64,000 nucleotides of DNA. It comes from Bacteroidota bacterium. Its GTDB lineage: Bacteria; Bacteroidota; Bacteroidia; Bacteroidales; UBA1715. The notes under the pieces were generated by a model that saw nothing but the letters and a program-made list of their open reading frames with translations, had not been told where the DNA came from and did not search any database. Position 1 is the first letter of the stretch. The number at the start of each line of letters is the position of its first letter. Where the stretch lies: assembly GCA_009786075.1 (NCBI GenBank), contig WQTX01000002.1:1-64000 (forward strand). Reading direction: 5' to 3'. Positions 1 through 8,784 of this stretch are shown piece by piece. Made by a program: the position numbers and the translations under genes.

Positions 1-387
1 GACGTGAATAATCCTTTGATTTCGGTTACGTTTTCTGTAGAGACGTGGCGTGCCGCGTCTTCGTTTGAACAGGAGACGCGGCGCACCACGTCTCTACTAC
101 CCGGCTCTTTCGTAGAATTGTTCATAAAAACGCAAACCAATGCGCAGGCTCTTACTGTTCCCAACGAAGCGATTATCGAAGAAATGGGCAATCACTTTGT
201 ATTTGTGCAGCTTGCACCGGAACTTTTTGAAAAACAATTTGTAGAAATTGGCGTTACCGACGGTTTGCGTACTGAAATTGTTAAAGGAATTTCGGCAAAC
301 GACCGAATTGTGAGTAAAGGGGCTATTTTTGTAAAATTGGCACAGGCTTCGGGTGCGTTAGACCCGCATGCGGGGCATGCGCATTAA
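1..387 (+). CDS. RND efflux periplasmic adaptor subunit, C-terminal part (cut by window edge)
   Basis: This is the last part of a HlyD/CusB-type membrane fusion protein; the frame is open to the first base, so the true start lies outside the window. The visible C-terminus has the usual beta-barrel and membrane-proximal pattern (LPGSFVELFIKT, then VPNEAIIEE, then VSKGAIFVKL) and ends in the His-rich tail DPHAGHAH, which suggests metal contact. Such adaptors join an inner-membrane RND pump to an outer-membrane channel across the periplasm. The pump gene follows about 120 bp downstream on the same strand, so the two probably form a heavy-metal efflux operon. About 24 residues (near VETWRAASSFEQETRRTTSL) come from an in-frame palindromic repeat. 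Family assignment is firm; the substrate is inferred. Confidence 0.85.
   Translation, partial: DVNNPLISVTFSVETWRAASSFEQETRRTTSLLPGSFVELFIKTQTNAQALTVPNEAIIEEMGNHFVFVQLAPELFEKQFVEIGVTDGLRTEIVKGISANDRIVSKGAIFVKLAQASGALDPHAGHAH
37..107. repeat. Palindromic repeat inside the adaptor gene
   Basis: Two arms of about 24 bp (starting GTAGAGACGTGG and ending CCACGTCTCTAC) are near-perfect reverse complements around a short loop. The element lies in frame inside the adaptor coding sequence and adds a hydrophilic peptide without a stop codon. Confidence 0.85.
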
Positions 388-389
388 TG

Positions 390-435
390 TCTGAACCACG
401 ATTTTTACAAGATTAAAAGATTAACAAGAATTTTA
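390..435. repeat. Interspersed repeat (CTGAACCACGATTTTT family), copy 1
   Basis: This AT-rich sequence between the adaptor and pump genes recurs almost identically upstream of lepA at 20170-20215. It starts CTGAACCACGATTTTT and continues with AAGATTAAAAGATT. It is not coding. Confidence 0.75.
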
Positions 436-445
436 TCTTAAAACA

Positions 446-478
446 AACTTTTCCAAAGTTTTAAACTTTGGAAAAGTT
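446..478. repeat. Palindromic repeat (CCAAAGTTT family), copy 1
   Basis: A near-perfect hairpin with arms AACTTTTCCAAAGTTT and AAACTTTGGAAAAGTT lies directly before the pump gene. A sister copy is at 18296-18328. It overlaps an upstream in-frame ATG of the pump at 468, a reason to prefer the later start at 507. Confidence 0.8.
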
Positions 479-506
479 GCGATTGATAATTAAAATAAAA
501 AAAGTT

Positions 507-3500
507 ATGTTAAATAGTATAATAAAATTCTCCCTCAACAACAAACTATTTGTATTATTGGGAGCGGTGCTGATAACAGTCGCCGGACTATACACCACGC
601 AAAAAATGGACGTGGACGTATTCCCCGACCTCACAGCCCCGACAGTAGTAGTAATGACCGATGCACACGGAATGAGCGCCGAAGAAGTGGAACGGCTTGT
701 AACTTTCCATATAGAAACGGCAGTAAACGGTGCAACCGATGTTCGCCGTGTGCGCTCCAATTCCTCGCAGGGCTATTCCTTTGTGTGGGTAGAGTTCGAT
801 TGGGGAACGGATATTTTTAAGGCACGGCAGATTGTGAGTGAAAAAATGGTAACGCTTTCGAGCGTTTTGCCAAATGGTATTGTACCTGTGCTTGCGCCGC
901 AATCGAGTGTGATGGGAGAAATATTGTTTGTGGGCTTAGCCCCCCTAAATCCCCCCTCAGGGGGGGACTTGCCTGCCGGAAACAATCGCGCGCAAGCCAA
1001 CTCCCCCCTTGAGGGGGGGCTGGGGGGGGCTCGTATTTTTGCCGAATGGGTTCTTAAACCCGCAATCCTCGCCACCGGCGGCGTGTCGCAGGTAACAATT
1101 ATCGGCGGCGATTACAAACAATATCAAATCCTTGCCGACCCGCAAAAAATGAACATTTACGGCGTTACAATGGACGAATTGGCGCAAGTGGGCAGAACAA
1201 TGAGCGAAAATTCTTCGGGTGGTGTGCTGCGTGATTTCGGTAACGAATACGCCCTGCGCGGAATAGCCCGTACCAACGATTTGGAAGAATTGGGCGCAAC
1301 ATTCGTAAAAACCGTAAACGGCAAACCGCTGGTAGTTGCCGACGTTGCCGAAGTGCTTATCGGCAGTGCCGTAAAAATGGGGTATGCCTCGCTCAACGCC
1401 AAACCTGCTGTTATTCTTTCCATTTCCAAACAACCCAATATTAACACTTTACAAGTTACCGAAAACATTGAACGCACATTGGCGGAACTGCAAAAATCCT
1501 TGCCCGAAGATGTGCAAATGAATACAAAAATTTTCCGTCAGGCAGATTTTATTGAGGCTTCGGTGCGTAATGTGGGCAATGCGTTGTTAGAAGGCGCGCT
1601 GTTTTTGATTATCGTGCTTTTTGTGTTTTTGGGCAGTTGGCGCACTACGCTTATTTCGGTGGTTGCTATTCCGCTTTCGTTGCTTGGTACTATGATTGTG
1701 CTCTATCTTTTGGGAATGAATATCAACACCATGACTTTGGGCGGAATGTGCATAGCCATAGGTTCGTTGGTCGACGATGCAATTATTGACGTGGAAAATG
1801 TGTATAAACGCCTGCGGCAAAATTTTCGCAAACCCAAAGAAGAACAAGATACTGTTTTCAATGTCGTGTACAATGCTTCGGTAGAAATCCGGGCTTCGAT
1901 TTTCAACGCAACGCTTATTATTATTGTAGCGTTTACGCCCTTGTTTTTCCTTTCGGGAATGGAAGGAAGAATGTTGCAACCGTTGGGCGTGGCGTTTATT
2001 GTATCGCTGTTTATGTCGCTCGTGGTGGCTATGACCGTTACGCCGCTGATGTGTAAACTCATGCTTTCGAGCGACAAATATTTGCAAAAAAATGAAAAAG
2101 ATAAATTACTAACACGCAAACTATCAATGGTTTATGAAAAATCGCTTATGTGGACATTGAACAATAAAAAGAAAATTTTAATTCCCACAATTGCCGTTTT
2201 CGTTATTTCCGTTGGATTATTTTTCACTATGGGACAAAGTTTTTTACCCGAATTTAACGAAGGTTCATTGACCATTTCGGCAGTTACCAAACCGGGCGTA
2301 TCATTGGAAGAAAACAACCGTTTGGGCAATTTGATAGAAACCGAACTCTTAAAAATTCCCGAAGTTACAAGCACCGCACGACGCACCGGACGAGGCGAAC
2401 TCGACGAACATTCGCAATCGACCAACGGTGCGGAAATTGATGTGAATTTCGACCTGTCGGTGGCTGATACTTCGACTATGCTCAGCAACCGGCGGAGCCG
2501 AAGCCACGAAGAATTTTTAGCAGATGTGCGCAAAACCCTCGCCGCCATTCCGGGCGTAGCAACTACCGTAGGGCAACCGCTGGGGCACCGCATAGACCAT
2601 ATACTTTCGGGAACTCGTGCCAATATTGCGATTAAAATTTTTGGAGAAGATTTGAGTACATTGTTCTTACTTGGCAATCAAATTCAAAATTCTATTTCCG
2701 ACATCAAAGGTTTGGTCGACGTGTCGGTAGAGCAACAAACCGAAACGCCGCAAATTCAAATTCGAGCCAACCGTGGAATGTTGGCACGCTATGGTATTAC
2801 GATTGAAGAATTTAACCGGTTTGTTGAGTTGGCTTTTGCCGGCGAAAAATTGGCAGAAATTTACGAAGGGCAGCGTAGTTTTGAATTGGTGTTACGATTA
2901 AACGAAAACTACACCGAAACTGTTGAGGGAATTCGTTCTGCTTTGATTGACACAAAAAGCGGTCGCAAAATTCCCTTGGAAGAAATCGCCGACATTGTTT
3001 CTGTTGGCGGACCAAACACCATTAGCCGTGAAAATGTACAACGTAAAATTGTGGTTTCTGCCAATGTTTCGGGGCGAGATTTGAAAGGTGTGGTAAATGA
3101 TATTAAGAAAAACATAGACCAAAACATAACGCTGTCTGAAGGTTACCGCATTGAGTACGGTGGACAGTTTGAAAGTGCCGAAAACGCATCACGCACATTG
3201 TTTTTTGCTTCGTTGCTGGCAATTTTTGTTATTTTTCTGTTGCTTTTCAGCGAATTTAAAAACCTTACGCTTTCGGCAATTGTTATGCTCAATCTGCCGC
3301 TGGCGTTGATTGGCGGCGTGTTGGCGGTGTTTTTTACTTCCAATATTATCAGTATACCGTCGATTATTGGGTTTATTACGCTGTTTGGGATTGCTACGAG
3401 GAATGGGATTTTGTTGATTTCTCGGTATGAAAAAGCCCCCCTAAATTCCCCCTTAGGGGGGGACTTGCCTGCCGGAAACAATCTTGCGCAAGCAGTTCTC

Positions 3501-3767
3501 CCCCTTGAGGGGGAGTTAGAGGGGGCTGTTCGAGAGACTATTATACAAGGCTCAATCGACCGTCTCAACCCAATCCTAATGACCGCTATTTCATCGGCAT
3601 TAGCCCTCGTTCCGCTTGTGTTGCAAGGCAGCAAGACGGGCAACGAAATTCAAAGTCCCATGGCAGTGGTTATTTTGGGCGGATTGCTCACTTCCACACT
3701 GTTGAATATATATATTGTGCCGATTGTGTATGAAATGATACGAAAAAAGTCTGATTTAAGACAATAA
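507..3767 (+). CDS. CzcA/CusA-family RND heavy-metal efflux pump
   Basis: Inner-membrane proton-driven RND transporter of the heavy-metal (HME) type, working with the adaptor encoded just upstream. The N-terminus (FSLNNKLFVLLGAVLITVAG) is the first transmembrane helix, followed by the family hallmark DVFPDLTAPTVVV. The central membrane block carries GSLVDDAIIDVENVY, matching the acidic proton-relay helix of this family. A second membrane block fills the last 150 residues. The protein is about 1086 aa, some 50 longer than usual, and the excess is explained by three in-frame repeat insertions at residues of about 144-175, 650-668 and 976-1007. The start at 507 is chosen because the ATG at 468 lies within a palindromic repeat. 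Metal specificity cannot be read. Confidence 0.93.
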   Translation: MLNSIIKFSLNNKLFVLLGAVLITVAGLYTTQKMDVDVFPDLTAPTVVVMTDAHGMSAEEVERLVTFHIETAVNGATDVRRVRSNSSQGYSFVWVEFDWGTDIFKARQIVSEKMVTLSSVLPNGIVPVLAPQSSVMGEILFVGLAPLNPPSGGDLPAGNNRAQANSPLEGGLGGARIFAEWVLKPAILATGGVSQVTIIGGDYKQYQILADPQKMNIYGVTMDELAQVGRTMSENSSGGVLRDFGNEYALRGIARTNDLEELGATFVKTVNGKPLVVADVAEVLIGSAVKMGYASLNAKPAVILSISKQPNINTLQVTENIERTLAELQKSLPEDVQMNTKIFRQADFIEASVRNVGNALLEGALFLIIVLFVFLGSWRTTLISVVAIPLSLLGTMIVLYLLGMNINTMTLGGMCIAIGSLVDDAIIDVENVYKRLRQNFRKPKEEQDTVFNVVYNASVEIRASIFNATLIIIVAFTPLFFLSGMEGRMLQPLGVAFIVSLFMSLVVAMTVTPLMCKLMLSSDKYLQKNEKDKLLTRKLSMVYEKSLMWTLNNKKKILIPTIAVFVISVGLFFTMGQSFLPEFNEGSLTISAVTKPGVSLEENNRLGNLIETELLKIPEVTSTARRTGRGELDEHSQSTNGAEIDVNFDLSVADTSTMLSNRRSRSHEEFLADVRKTLAAIPGVATTVGQPLGHRIDHILSGTRANIAIKIFGEDLSTLFLLGNQIQNSISDIKGLVDVSVEQQTETPQIQIRANRGMLARYGITIEEFNRFVELAFAGEKLAEIYEGQRSFELVLRLNENYTETVEGIRSALIDTKSGRKIPLEEIADIVSVGGPNTISRENVQRKIVVSANVSGRDLKGVVNDIKKNIDQNITLSEGYRIEYGGQFESAENASRTLFFASLLAIFVIFLLLFSEFKNLTLSAIVMLNLPLALIGGVLAVFFTSNIISIPSIIGFITLFGIATRNGILLISRYEKAPLNSPLGGDLPAGNNLAQAVLPLEGELEGAVRETIIQGSIDRLNPILMTAISSALALVPLVLQGSKTGNEIQSPMAVVILGGLLTSTLLNIYIVPIVYEMIRKKSDLRQ
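938..1031. repeat. C/G-rich inverted-pair repeat inserted in frame in the RND pump (copy 1)
   Basis: Left half AGCCCCCCTAAATCCCC and right half ending GGGGGGGGCT are inverted copies around a centre containing CTTGCCTGCCGGAAACAATC. It encodes LNPPSGGDLPAGN and SPLEGGLGGA in the periplasmic part of the pump. The copy at 3434-3527 has the same layout and the same centre. Confidence 0.9.
2459..2509. repeat. TTCGACTACGCTCAG-family repeat in frame in the RND pump
   Basis: The sequence GATACTTCGACTATGCTCAG and its flanks (GTGGCT to AGCCAC) encode VADTSTMLSNRRSRSH. Nearly the same peptide (VADTSTTLSNQRSRSH) is encoded in the opposite direction inside the Mur ligase at 37855-37926. Confidence 0.85.
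3434..3527. repeat. C/G-rich inverted-pair repeat inserted in frame in the RND pump (copy 2)
   Basis: Same composite structure as at 938-1031, including the shared centre with CTTGCCTGCCGGAAACAATC. It encodes a hydrophilic stretch (LNSPLGGDLPAGNNLAQA) between two membrane helices, just after ISRYE, where family members lack it. Confidence 0.9.
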
Positions 3768-3936
3768 GGGATTTGCATACACCATTTCTCTCAAAAAGTT
3801 TTCCGTTATAGTTCTACCACCTATTATTACACAATGGAAATTTTTGGTAAAAACTGTTTATTCAAAATCGTTTTGTTGCCATATTTGTAAAAATAACCTA
3901 ATTTTGACCTGATTTTATAAACAAAAACATAAAAAC

Positions 3937-5907
3937 ATGAAAAAAACAATCCTCCTAATCGCAGCAATCTGCCAAATTAACACAGCACTCGTAGCACAAA
4001 ACCTGTTAAACTACAATTGGGGCGAACCCGTTTTTGAGCAAACAAACATAGCCGAAAACGACACCACCGGAGCCGTTGTGCTCAAACAAATAGACCATGT
4101 AGAATGGGCATATAACGATAAAGGCGAATTGGATTGCCATTCGGTGCTGCATCGGAAAATTAAGATTAACAACAACAAAGCGCTGGAAAATTATAATACC
4201 ATTCAATTGTCGAATTATGCGTACAATGAAATACAAACCCTCAAAGCGCGCTTTTTCGACGAAAAAGGCAATGTAATTGAATTGGACAAATCGAATGTAA
4301 AAAAAGTAAGCGACGAAAATCAAAACTCGTATATGCTCTTGGCTATTGAAGGAGCGCAGGCAGGCGGTATTATTGAATATTATTGGGTAAAAAAAGGTTC
4401 CCGAAACTACTATGGAAACTATTTTACGCAAAATTATGTCCCCATAAAATATACTCAATTTTCGATTACAAGCCCCATTAACCTGCAATTTATAACAAAA
4501 TCGTACAACGCCAGCCCCGGAATGACCGAAACGGTGGATTCTACCGATAAAAAAAGAGTGCAAATGTTTGAAAACAAAAACATTCCTGCGTTACAATCAG
4601 AAACAAGAGCGCATGGTAATGCGTATTTGCAACGGGTAGAATATACCTTGGCTTACAATTACGCCAATGGCAAACGCCGCATTTACTCACGTGCCACTGC
4701 CGCTCAAAACGTATATACCAATTTTATAGAAAGTAACGATAAAGAAACCAAAAGTTTGAATTCATTCGTCAAAAAAATGGGTTTGAAAAACGACATGACC
4801 GAAGAACAAAAAATCAGGGCAATTGAAAACCATATCAAAACCAATATTCAGCTATTTTCCGAAGCTCCCAACAATGCCGAATTGTCGTACATTCCGAATA
4901 TTATATCGAATAAATATACTAATCTTGCCGGTTATGTGCGGCTTTTATTGGCTACATTCCGGCAACAGAAAATTCCTTATGAACTTGTGATGACAACAGC
5001 TAAAAGCGACCGGAAATTCGACGGCGATTTCGACGGCTACAATTTCTTGGACGATTTCTTGATTTATTTTCCCAATATCAACAAATTTTTAGACCCCAAT
5101 TCGATGATGAACCGTCTGGGATTTATCGACGAAGAATATCTCGGTACGGAAGGATTATTTCTTAAAACCGTGTCGATGAGCGGCATAGAATCGTTTGTGC
5201 CTTCGGTAAAGAGAATACCCGAAAACGATTACAAAGAAACAAACCACACTACCGATGTTGTGATACGCATAGATGCCGAAAATCTCACGGCTAATTACAC
5301 ATGGAACAACGGTTTCTCCGGCTATTCCGCACAGTTTATGCAGCCATTCATGTATTATGCCAATGAAGAAAATAAGAAAAAATTCATGGACAGTTTCTTT
5401 TTTGGCGAAACTTCCACCAAAGATAAACTTGTGAGTTACGAAGTGCTGAACGAAAAACCACAAAATTGGGGTGTAAAACCGCTGATTATCAACTGTAAAT
5501 ATTCTGGCGATGTGCTGTTGAGCCGTGCCGGAAACAATATTTTATTCAAAGTGGGGGAATTAATCGGAAAACAAATGGAAATGTACCGTGAAAAAGAAGA
5601 ACGCACGCTGCCGGTAGAAAAAGATGCGGCACGTCTTTACGAACGTGAAATAATTGTTCATATTCCCGATGGCTACACAATTTCCAACCCCGAAGTTTTG
5701 AAAATGAAAACCGAACTTGTAATGAACGGAAATGTGGAAGCGTTTTTCTATTCCGATTACACTATTTCCGGTCAAACACTTACCATTATTTGCAGCGAAG
5801 GCTATAAACGAGTGTATTACCCTGCCGAAAAATACAATGAATATGTGGCAGTTATCAATGCGGCGGCTGATTTCAATAAATTGAATTTGTTGTTGGTAAA
5901 ACAGTAG
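3937..5907 (+). CDS. DUF3857 / degenerate transglutaminase-like secreted protein
   Basis: A 656-residue protein starting with a clear signal peptide (MKKTILLIAAICQINTALVA, then Q), so it is exported. The N-terminal half matches the DUF3857 beta-sandwich common in Bacteroidota: a pattern around LHRKIKINNNKALENYN followed by GGIIEYYWVKKGS. A transglutaminase-like core follows at residues 280-400, but the segment that normally carries the catalytic Cys (GDCKD..A-type) reads TNLAGYVRLLLATFRQQ, so the Cys is missing and enzymatic activity is unlikely. The C-terminal third is beta-rich. It stands alone, with a 169-bp upstream region. The physiological role of this family is not established; a cell-envelope role is inferred from the signal peptide only. 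Confidence 0.8.
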   Translation: MKKTILLIAAICQINTALVAQNLLNYNWGEPVFEQTNIAENDTTGAVVLKQIDHVEWAYNDKGELDCHSVLHRKIKINNNKALENYNTIQLSNYAYNEIQTLKARFFDEKGNVIELDKSNVKKVSDENQNSYMLLAIEGAQAGGIIEYYWVKKGSRNYYGNYFTQNYVPIKYTQFSITSPINLQFITKSYNASPGMTETVDSTDKKRVQMFENKNIPALQSETRAHGNAYLQRVEYTLAYNYANGKRRIYSRATAAQNVYTNFIESNDKETKSLNSFVKKMGLKNDMTEEQKIRAIENHIKTNIQLFSEAPNNAELSYIPNIISNKYTNLAGYVRLLLATFRQQKIPYELVMTTAKSDRKFDGDFDGYNFLDDFLIYFPNINKFLDPNSMMNRLGFIDEEYLGTEGLFLKTVSMSGIESFVPSVKRIPENDYKETNHTTDVVIRIDAENLTANYTWNNGFSGYSAQFMQPFMYYANEENKKKFMDSFFFGETSTKDKLVSYEVLNEKPQNWGVKPLIINCKYSGDVLLSRAGNNILFKVGELIGKQMEMYREKEERTLPVEKDAARLYEREIIVHIPDGYTISNPEVLKMKTELVMNGNVEAFFYSDYTISGQTLTIICSEGYKRVYYPAEKYNEYVAVINAAADFNKLNLLLVKQ

Positions 5908-5910
5908 AAT

Positions 5911-5993
5911 TTAGAACGCAGATGACACGGATAACGCAGATTTTCGCAGATTTTTAGAAGTATTTTTTTATTATCTGCGTTATCCGCGTTCCT
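5911..5993. repeat. Palindromic interspersed repeat (GATAACGCAGAT family)
   Basis: Arms AACGCAGATGACACGGATAA and TTATCTGCGTTATCCGCGTT are inverted relative to each other around an AT-rich loop, directly after the DUF3857 stop codon. The hairpin might also stop transcription, which is inferred. Confidence 0.75.
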
Positions 5994-6068
5994 CAAATCA
6001 AAAACCGAAATTTTCAACAAAAAATAAAGAATTTTTCAAAAAATGCTTTCAAATTGTAAGTAAATGTT

Positions 6069-6076
6069 TATCTTTG
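6069..6076 (+). promoter_or_regulatory. Bacteroidota -7 box for the aminotransferase gene
   Basis: TATCTTTG is an exact match to the Bacteroidota consensus TAnnTTTG and lies 19 bp before the ATG at 6095. It places the transcript start near 6082 and excludes the in-frame TTG at 6074 as a start. No TTG at the ideal distance was seen. Confidence 0.65.
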
Positions 6077-6094
6077 CATAAAAAATTTATAGTT

Positions 6095-7387
6095 ATGGCA
6101 CATCAACAAGCAATTGCATTAAACGAAGTAATTCAGAAAGAAAACTCGGCGGTTTTCGCAATGTTATCGGAAAAAGGTAAAAACATTTATTTCCCCAAAG
6201 GCGGAATTTTGGCGCAAGGCGCACAAGCTAAGGGCAAAGATATAAATGCCACGATTGGCGAAGCTATTGCCGATAACGGAAAATCAATGTATTTCGCGGA
6301 ATTTGACAAGTATGTGAAAGTTGAAGTAGAAAACACCTACCCCTATGCTCCAAGTTTCGGTCGTCCCGATTTGCGTGCAGCGTGGAAAAAGTTATTGTAC
6401 GTAAAAAATCCGGCGTTGGGCGAACAGGTTTTAAGTTTACCGGTTGTAACCAATGGTTTGACGCACGCTATCAGCATGGCAGCATTTATGTTTGTCGATG
6501 AAAACGATACTGTTTTAATGCCCGATTTATTCTGGGAAAATTACGAATTATTGTTTTGCCAATCGAACAATGCGAAAATAGAAACATTCAATTCGTTCAA
6601 AAACGGAGCGTTCGACGTAGAAGCATTTGCAACTGCGCTCAACAATTCAAAAAGCGATAAAATTATAACATTGCTCAATTTCCCGAACAACCCAACCGGT
6701 TACACGCCTACGCCTGCCGAAGCCGAAGCAATGCAAAAAGCCGTGCTTGCCGTTGCCGAAAAAGGCAAAAAAGTAGTTGTTATAACCGATGATGCCTATT
6801 TTGGATTGGTGTATGAAGACGGAATTTTTGAAGAATCAATCTTTACAAAATTCTGTAATTTGCACGAAAACGTGCTTGGCGTAAAACTCGACGGCGCTAC
6901 AAAAGAAGACTATGTGTGGGGCTTCCGTGTAGGATTTATGACCTACGGAATTAAAAACGGCACACCGGCATTGTACGAAGCACTTGAAGGAAAAACCGCC
7001 GGAGCATTGCGCGGCAATATTTCAAACAGCAGCAACCTTTCGCAATCGTTGCTTGTGAAATTGTACAACGCACCGGAATACAACAGTTATAAAAAAGAAA
7101 AATACGATATTTTGAAAGCTCGCTATGTGGCTCTTAAAAACGCTTTGCAAGCAAAAGGCGGGAAATATTACGATGAACTTCCGTACAATTCGGGTTATTT
7201 TATGTGTGTGCGGGTAAAATCTGAAGTTAATGCCGAAGAAGTGCGCAAACTATTATTAGAAAAATATTCTACCGGCGTAATCGTGTTCGACGACCTTATT
7301 CGTATAGCATATTCGGCTGTGCCCGAAGATAAAATCGGGCTATTGGTCGATAATTTATATGCGGCTTGCGCTGAGGTGATTGGGTAA
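6095..7387 (+). CDS. Pyridoxal-phosphate aminotransferase, class I/II
   Basis: Fold-type I aminotransferase of 430 aa. The hallmarks are visible: the substrate-entry region YPYAPSFGRPDLRAAW, the PLP-contact motif LLNFPNNPTGY, the DDAYFGLVYE strand with the Asp that binds the pyridine nitrogen, the Lys segment DGATKEDYVWGFRVGF, and a C-terminal Arg region (DLIRIAYSAVP). Such enzymes transfer amino groups between amino acids and 2-oxo acids in the cytoplasm. The exact substrate (aspartate, aromatic or other) cannot be read, and no biosynthetic neighbour helps. The start at 6095 follows a TATCTTTG promoter box. A hairpin terminator follows the stop. Confidence 0.88.
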   Translation: MAHQQAIALNEVIQKENSAVFAMLSEKGKNIYFPKGGILAQGAQAKGKDINATIGEAIADNGKSMYFAEFDKYVKVEVENTYPYAPSFGRPDLRAAWKKLLYVKNPALGEQVLSLPVVTNGLTHAISMAAFMFVDENDTVLMPDLFWENYELLFCQSNNAKIETFNSFKNGAFDVEAFATALNNSKSDKIITLLNFPNNPTGYTPTPAEAEAMQKAVLAVAEKGKKVVVITDDAYFGLVYEDGIFEESIFTKFCNLHENVLGVKLDGATKEDYVWGFRVGFMTYGIKNGTPALYEALEGKTAGALRGNISNSSNLSQSLLVKLYNAPEYNSYKKEKYDILKARYVALKNALQAKGGKYYDELPYNSGYFMCVRVKSEVNAEEVRKLLLEKYSTGVIVFDDLIRIAYSAVPEDKIGLLVDNLYAACAEVIG

Positions 7388-7393
7388 TAAAAA

Positions 7394-7423
7394 AATGAGA
7401 ATAACCAAACAATTATTCTCATT
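7394..7423. terminator. Bidirectional hairpin terminator
   Basis: AATGAGAATA and TATTCTCATT form a 10-bp stem with a 10-nt loop, flanked by an A-run on the left and T-rich sequence on the right. It lies between the aminotransferase (+) and a convergent minus-strand gene, so it can serve both. Confidence 0.75.
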
Positions 7424-7438
7424 TTCATTTAACTGTAT

Positions 7439-7978
7439 TTATACTTGCTCTCCTTTTACTGCATGTTCAAGAACATATAAAGTACTCGCTAACTGTCTTC
7501 CTGAAATATTTCTAAAAAGTGTAAAATAGAGAAGATTATTTATATAGTGTTCAGATACTTGTCGAGCTATATTTACATCAAAAAAAGTAAATCCAACAAA
7601 GAGGGCAAATGAAGAGTTAGCGGTTATCGTAAATTTATTATTCTTTTTATCTGGTTTAATCTGTATTGGCTTAATCTTTGAAATCCACTTTATTGTATAA
7701 GCAGCTTGTTTATGTCTGTCTGCGCGTCCAGAACCCGAATAGTCCTTAAATCTGTATATATCATCGTAATAAGATTTAACAACCATTCTTACTAAATCTT
7801 TATTTAAGTATATAGTATCTTCTAAAAATTGAACGTTTTTACTACTATAAGTATCAAAAAGACTTACTATGGTATTGAGTCTTTTCACTTCTTGTTCTTC
7901 TCGTTCCGCAAGTCTAACCTCATGACATTCTTTGCATTTTACACAAGAATCTATATTTTCTTCTAGTTTTTCAGACAT
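7439..7978 (-). CDS. Hypothetical protein with CxxCxxC motif (islet gene 4)
   Basis: An unrecognised 179-residue protein. Its N-terminus has a cysteine cluster (CVKCKECH) that could bind metal, then a Lys/Glu-rich probable helix, and a C-terminal half with hydrophobic stretches (SSFALFVGFTFFDVNIARQV). No signal peptide is seen. It is the last gene of a minus-strand group of four (9018 down to 7439) with short spacings, more AT-rich than the flanking genes. Function is unknown. Confidence 0.6.
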   Translation of the reverse strand: MSEKLEENIDSCVKCKECHEVRLAEREEQEVKRLNTIVSLFDTYSSKNVQFLEDTIYLNKDLVRMVVKSYYDDIYRFKDYSGSGRADRHKQAAYTIKWISKIKPIQIKPDKKNNKFTITANSSFALFVGFTFFDVNIARQVSEHYINNLLYFTLFRNISGRQLASTLYVLEHAVKGEQV

Positions 7979-7996
7979 ATATATGAAAGATAGTAA

Positions 7997-8284
7997 TTAG
8001 TTGTTGTTCGTAATGTTTTCAATTGATGAATTGATTTTAGAAAAAAAAGAATCTGCTATTGAATTGCCTCTTTTAATGTATACATCCTCTTCGTAATACT
8101 CTCCAAAATTTTTTTCTCTTTGAGCAAGGATTACCTCAACATCATCATTTGTTTCATAGTTGTTTGACAATGCCATTCCATTTTTAAGCGTTGATATACT
8201 TCTCTTTATCAAAAATGTATATACAAAATAAGCACATGTTAATACTATGCCGACCACTACCAATATATTTTCAAACAATGCCAT
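7997..8284 (-). CDS. Small single-pass membrane protein (islet gene 3)
   Basis: A 95-residue protein with one N-terminal transmembrane helix (ILVVVGIVLTCAYFVYTFLI), then a basic stop-transfer (KR) and a polar acidic tail that probably faces the cytoplasm. Its start overlaps the end of the preceding membrane-protein gene by 14 bp, which suggests coupled translation. No family is recognised. Confidence 0.6.
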   Translation of the reverse strand: MALFENILVVVGIVLTCAYFVYTFLIKRSISTLKNGMALSNNYETNDDVEVILAQREKNFGEYYEEDVYIKRGNSIADSFFSKINSSIENITNNN

Positions 8285-8738
8285 AACTCAAATATTTTTT
8301 TTTATTAATTATCAATTGTATTTTAAACCCAATAGCTGCTATAACACAAAGTGCTATCGTAATCAAATGAATTTCTTTATTATCTTCTATTGTTCTGCCA
8401 CCTGTAATTATTCCGATTCCACTTATAAAGATAAAACTAGAAATAAAAAGCAATACGTAAAAAATGAGATAAAAAAACCCATTAAAAACAATCTTTGTTT
8501 CTTTACTATTATCTTGCAACAAACTTAGCAATAGAGTTATTCCCAAAAACAAGTAAATTCCTTTTAAAAAAAGCATTTTTAATACATTAGCTAAAACAAA
8601 AAAAACTCCGTTTGAATAGTCAAAAATATTTGCCACAATACTGGCAACAAGAGCAAACGCGACGGGCAATGCTATTGGAAGAATTAGATTAACTAATATC
8701 CACATAAAAAACTCTTTAGTTCCGTTTTGCATTGTCAT
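8271..8738 (-). CDS. Multi-pass membrane protein (islet gene 2)
   Basis: A 155-residue protein with about four hydrophobic helices: WILVNLILPIALPVAFALVA, the VFFVLANVLKMLFLKGIYLF region, FYLIFYVLLFISSFIFISG and LITIALCVIAAIGFKIQLII. It starts at 8738 (MTMQNG) or 8732. It overlaps the next gene by 14 bp. No family is recognised. Association with an HTH gene directly upstream suggests a small regulated membrane module, which is inference only. Confidence 0.6.
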   Translation of the reverse strand: MTMQNGTKEFFMWILVNLILPIALPVAFALVASIVANIFDYSNGVFFVLANVLKMLFLKGIYLFLGITLLLSLLQDNSKETKIVFNGFFYLIFYVLLFISSFIFISGIGIITGGRTIEDNKEIHLITIALCVIAAIGFKIQLIINKKKYLSYGIV

Positions 8739-8784
8739 TTTTACATGTAAAGACTTAAAGTTTTGGGACTGCGAAAATAATCAT

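Noticed and set aside
468-506. Upstream start of the RND pump at 468
   Set aside because: The ATG lies within a palindromic repeat, and the peptide before 507 is not typical of the family.
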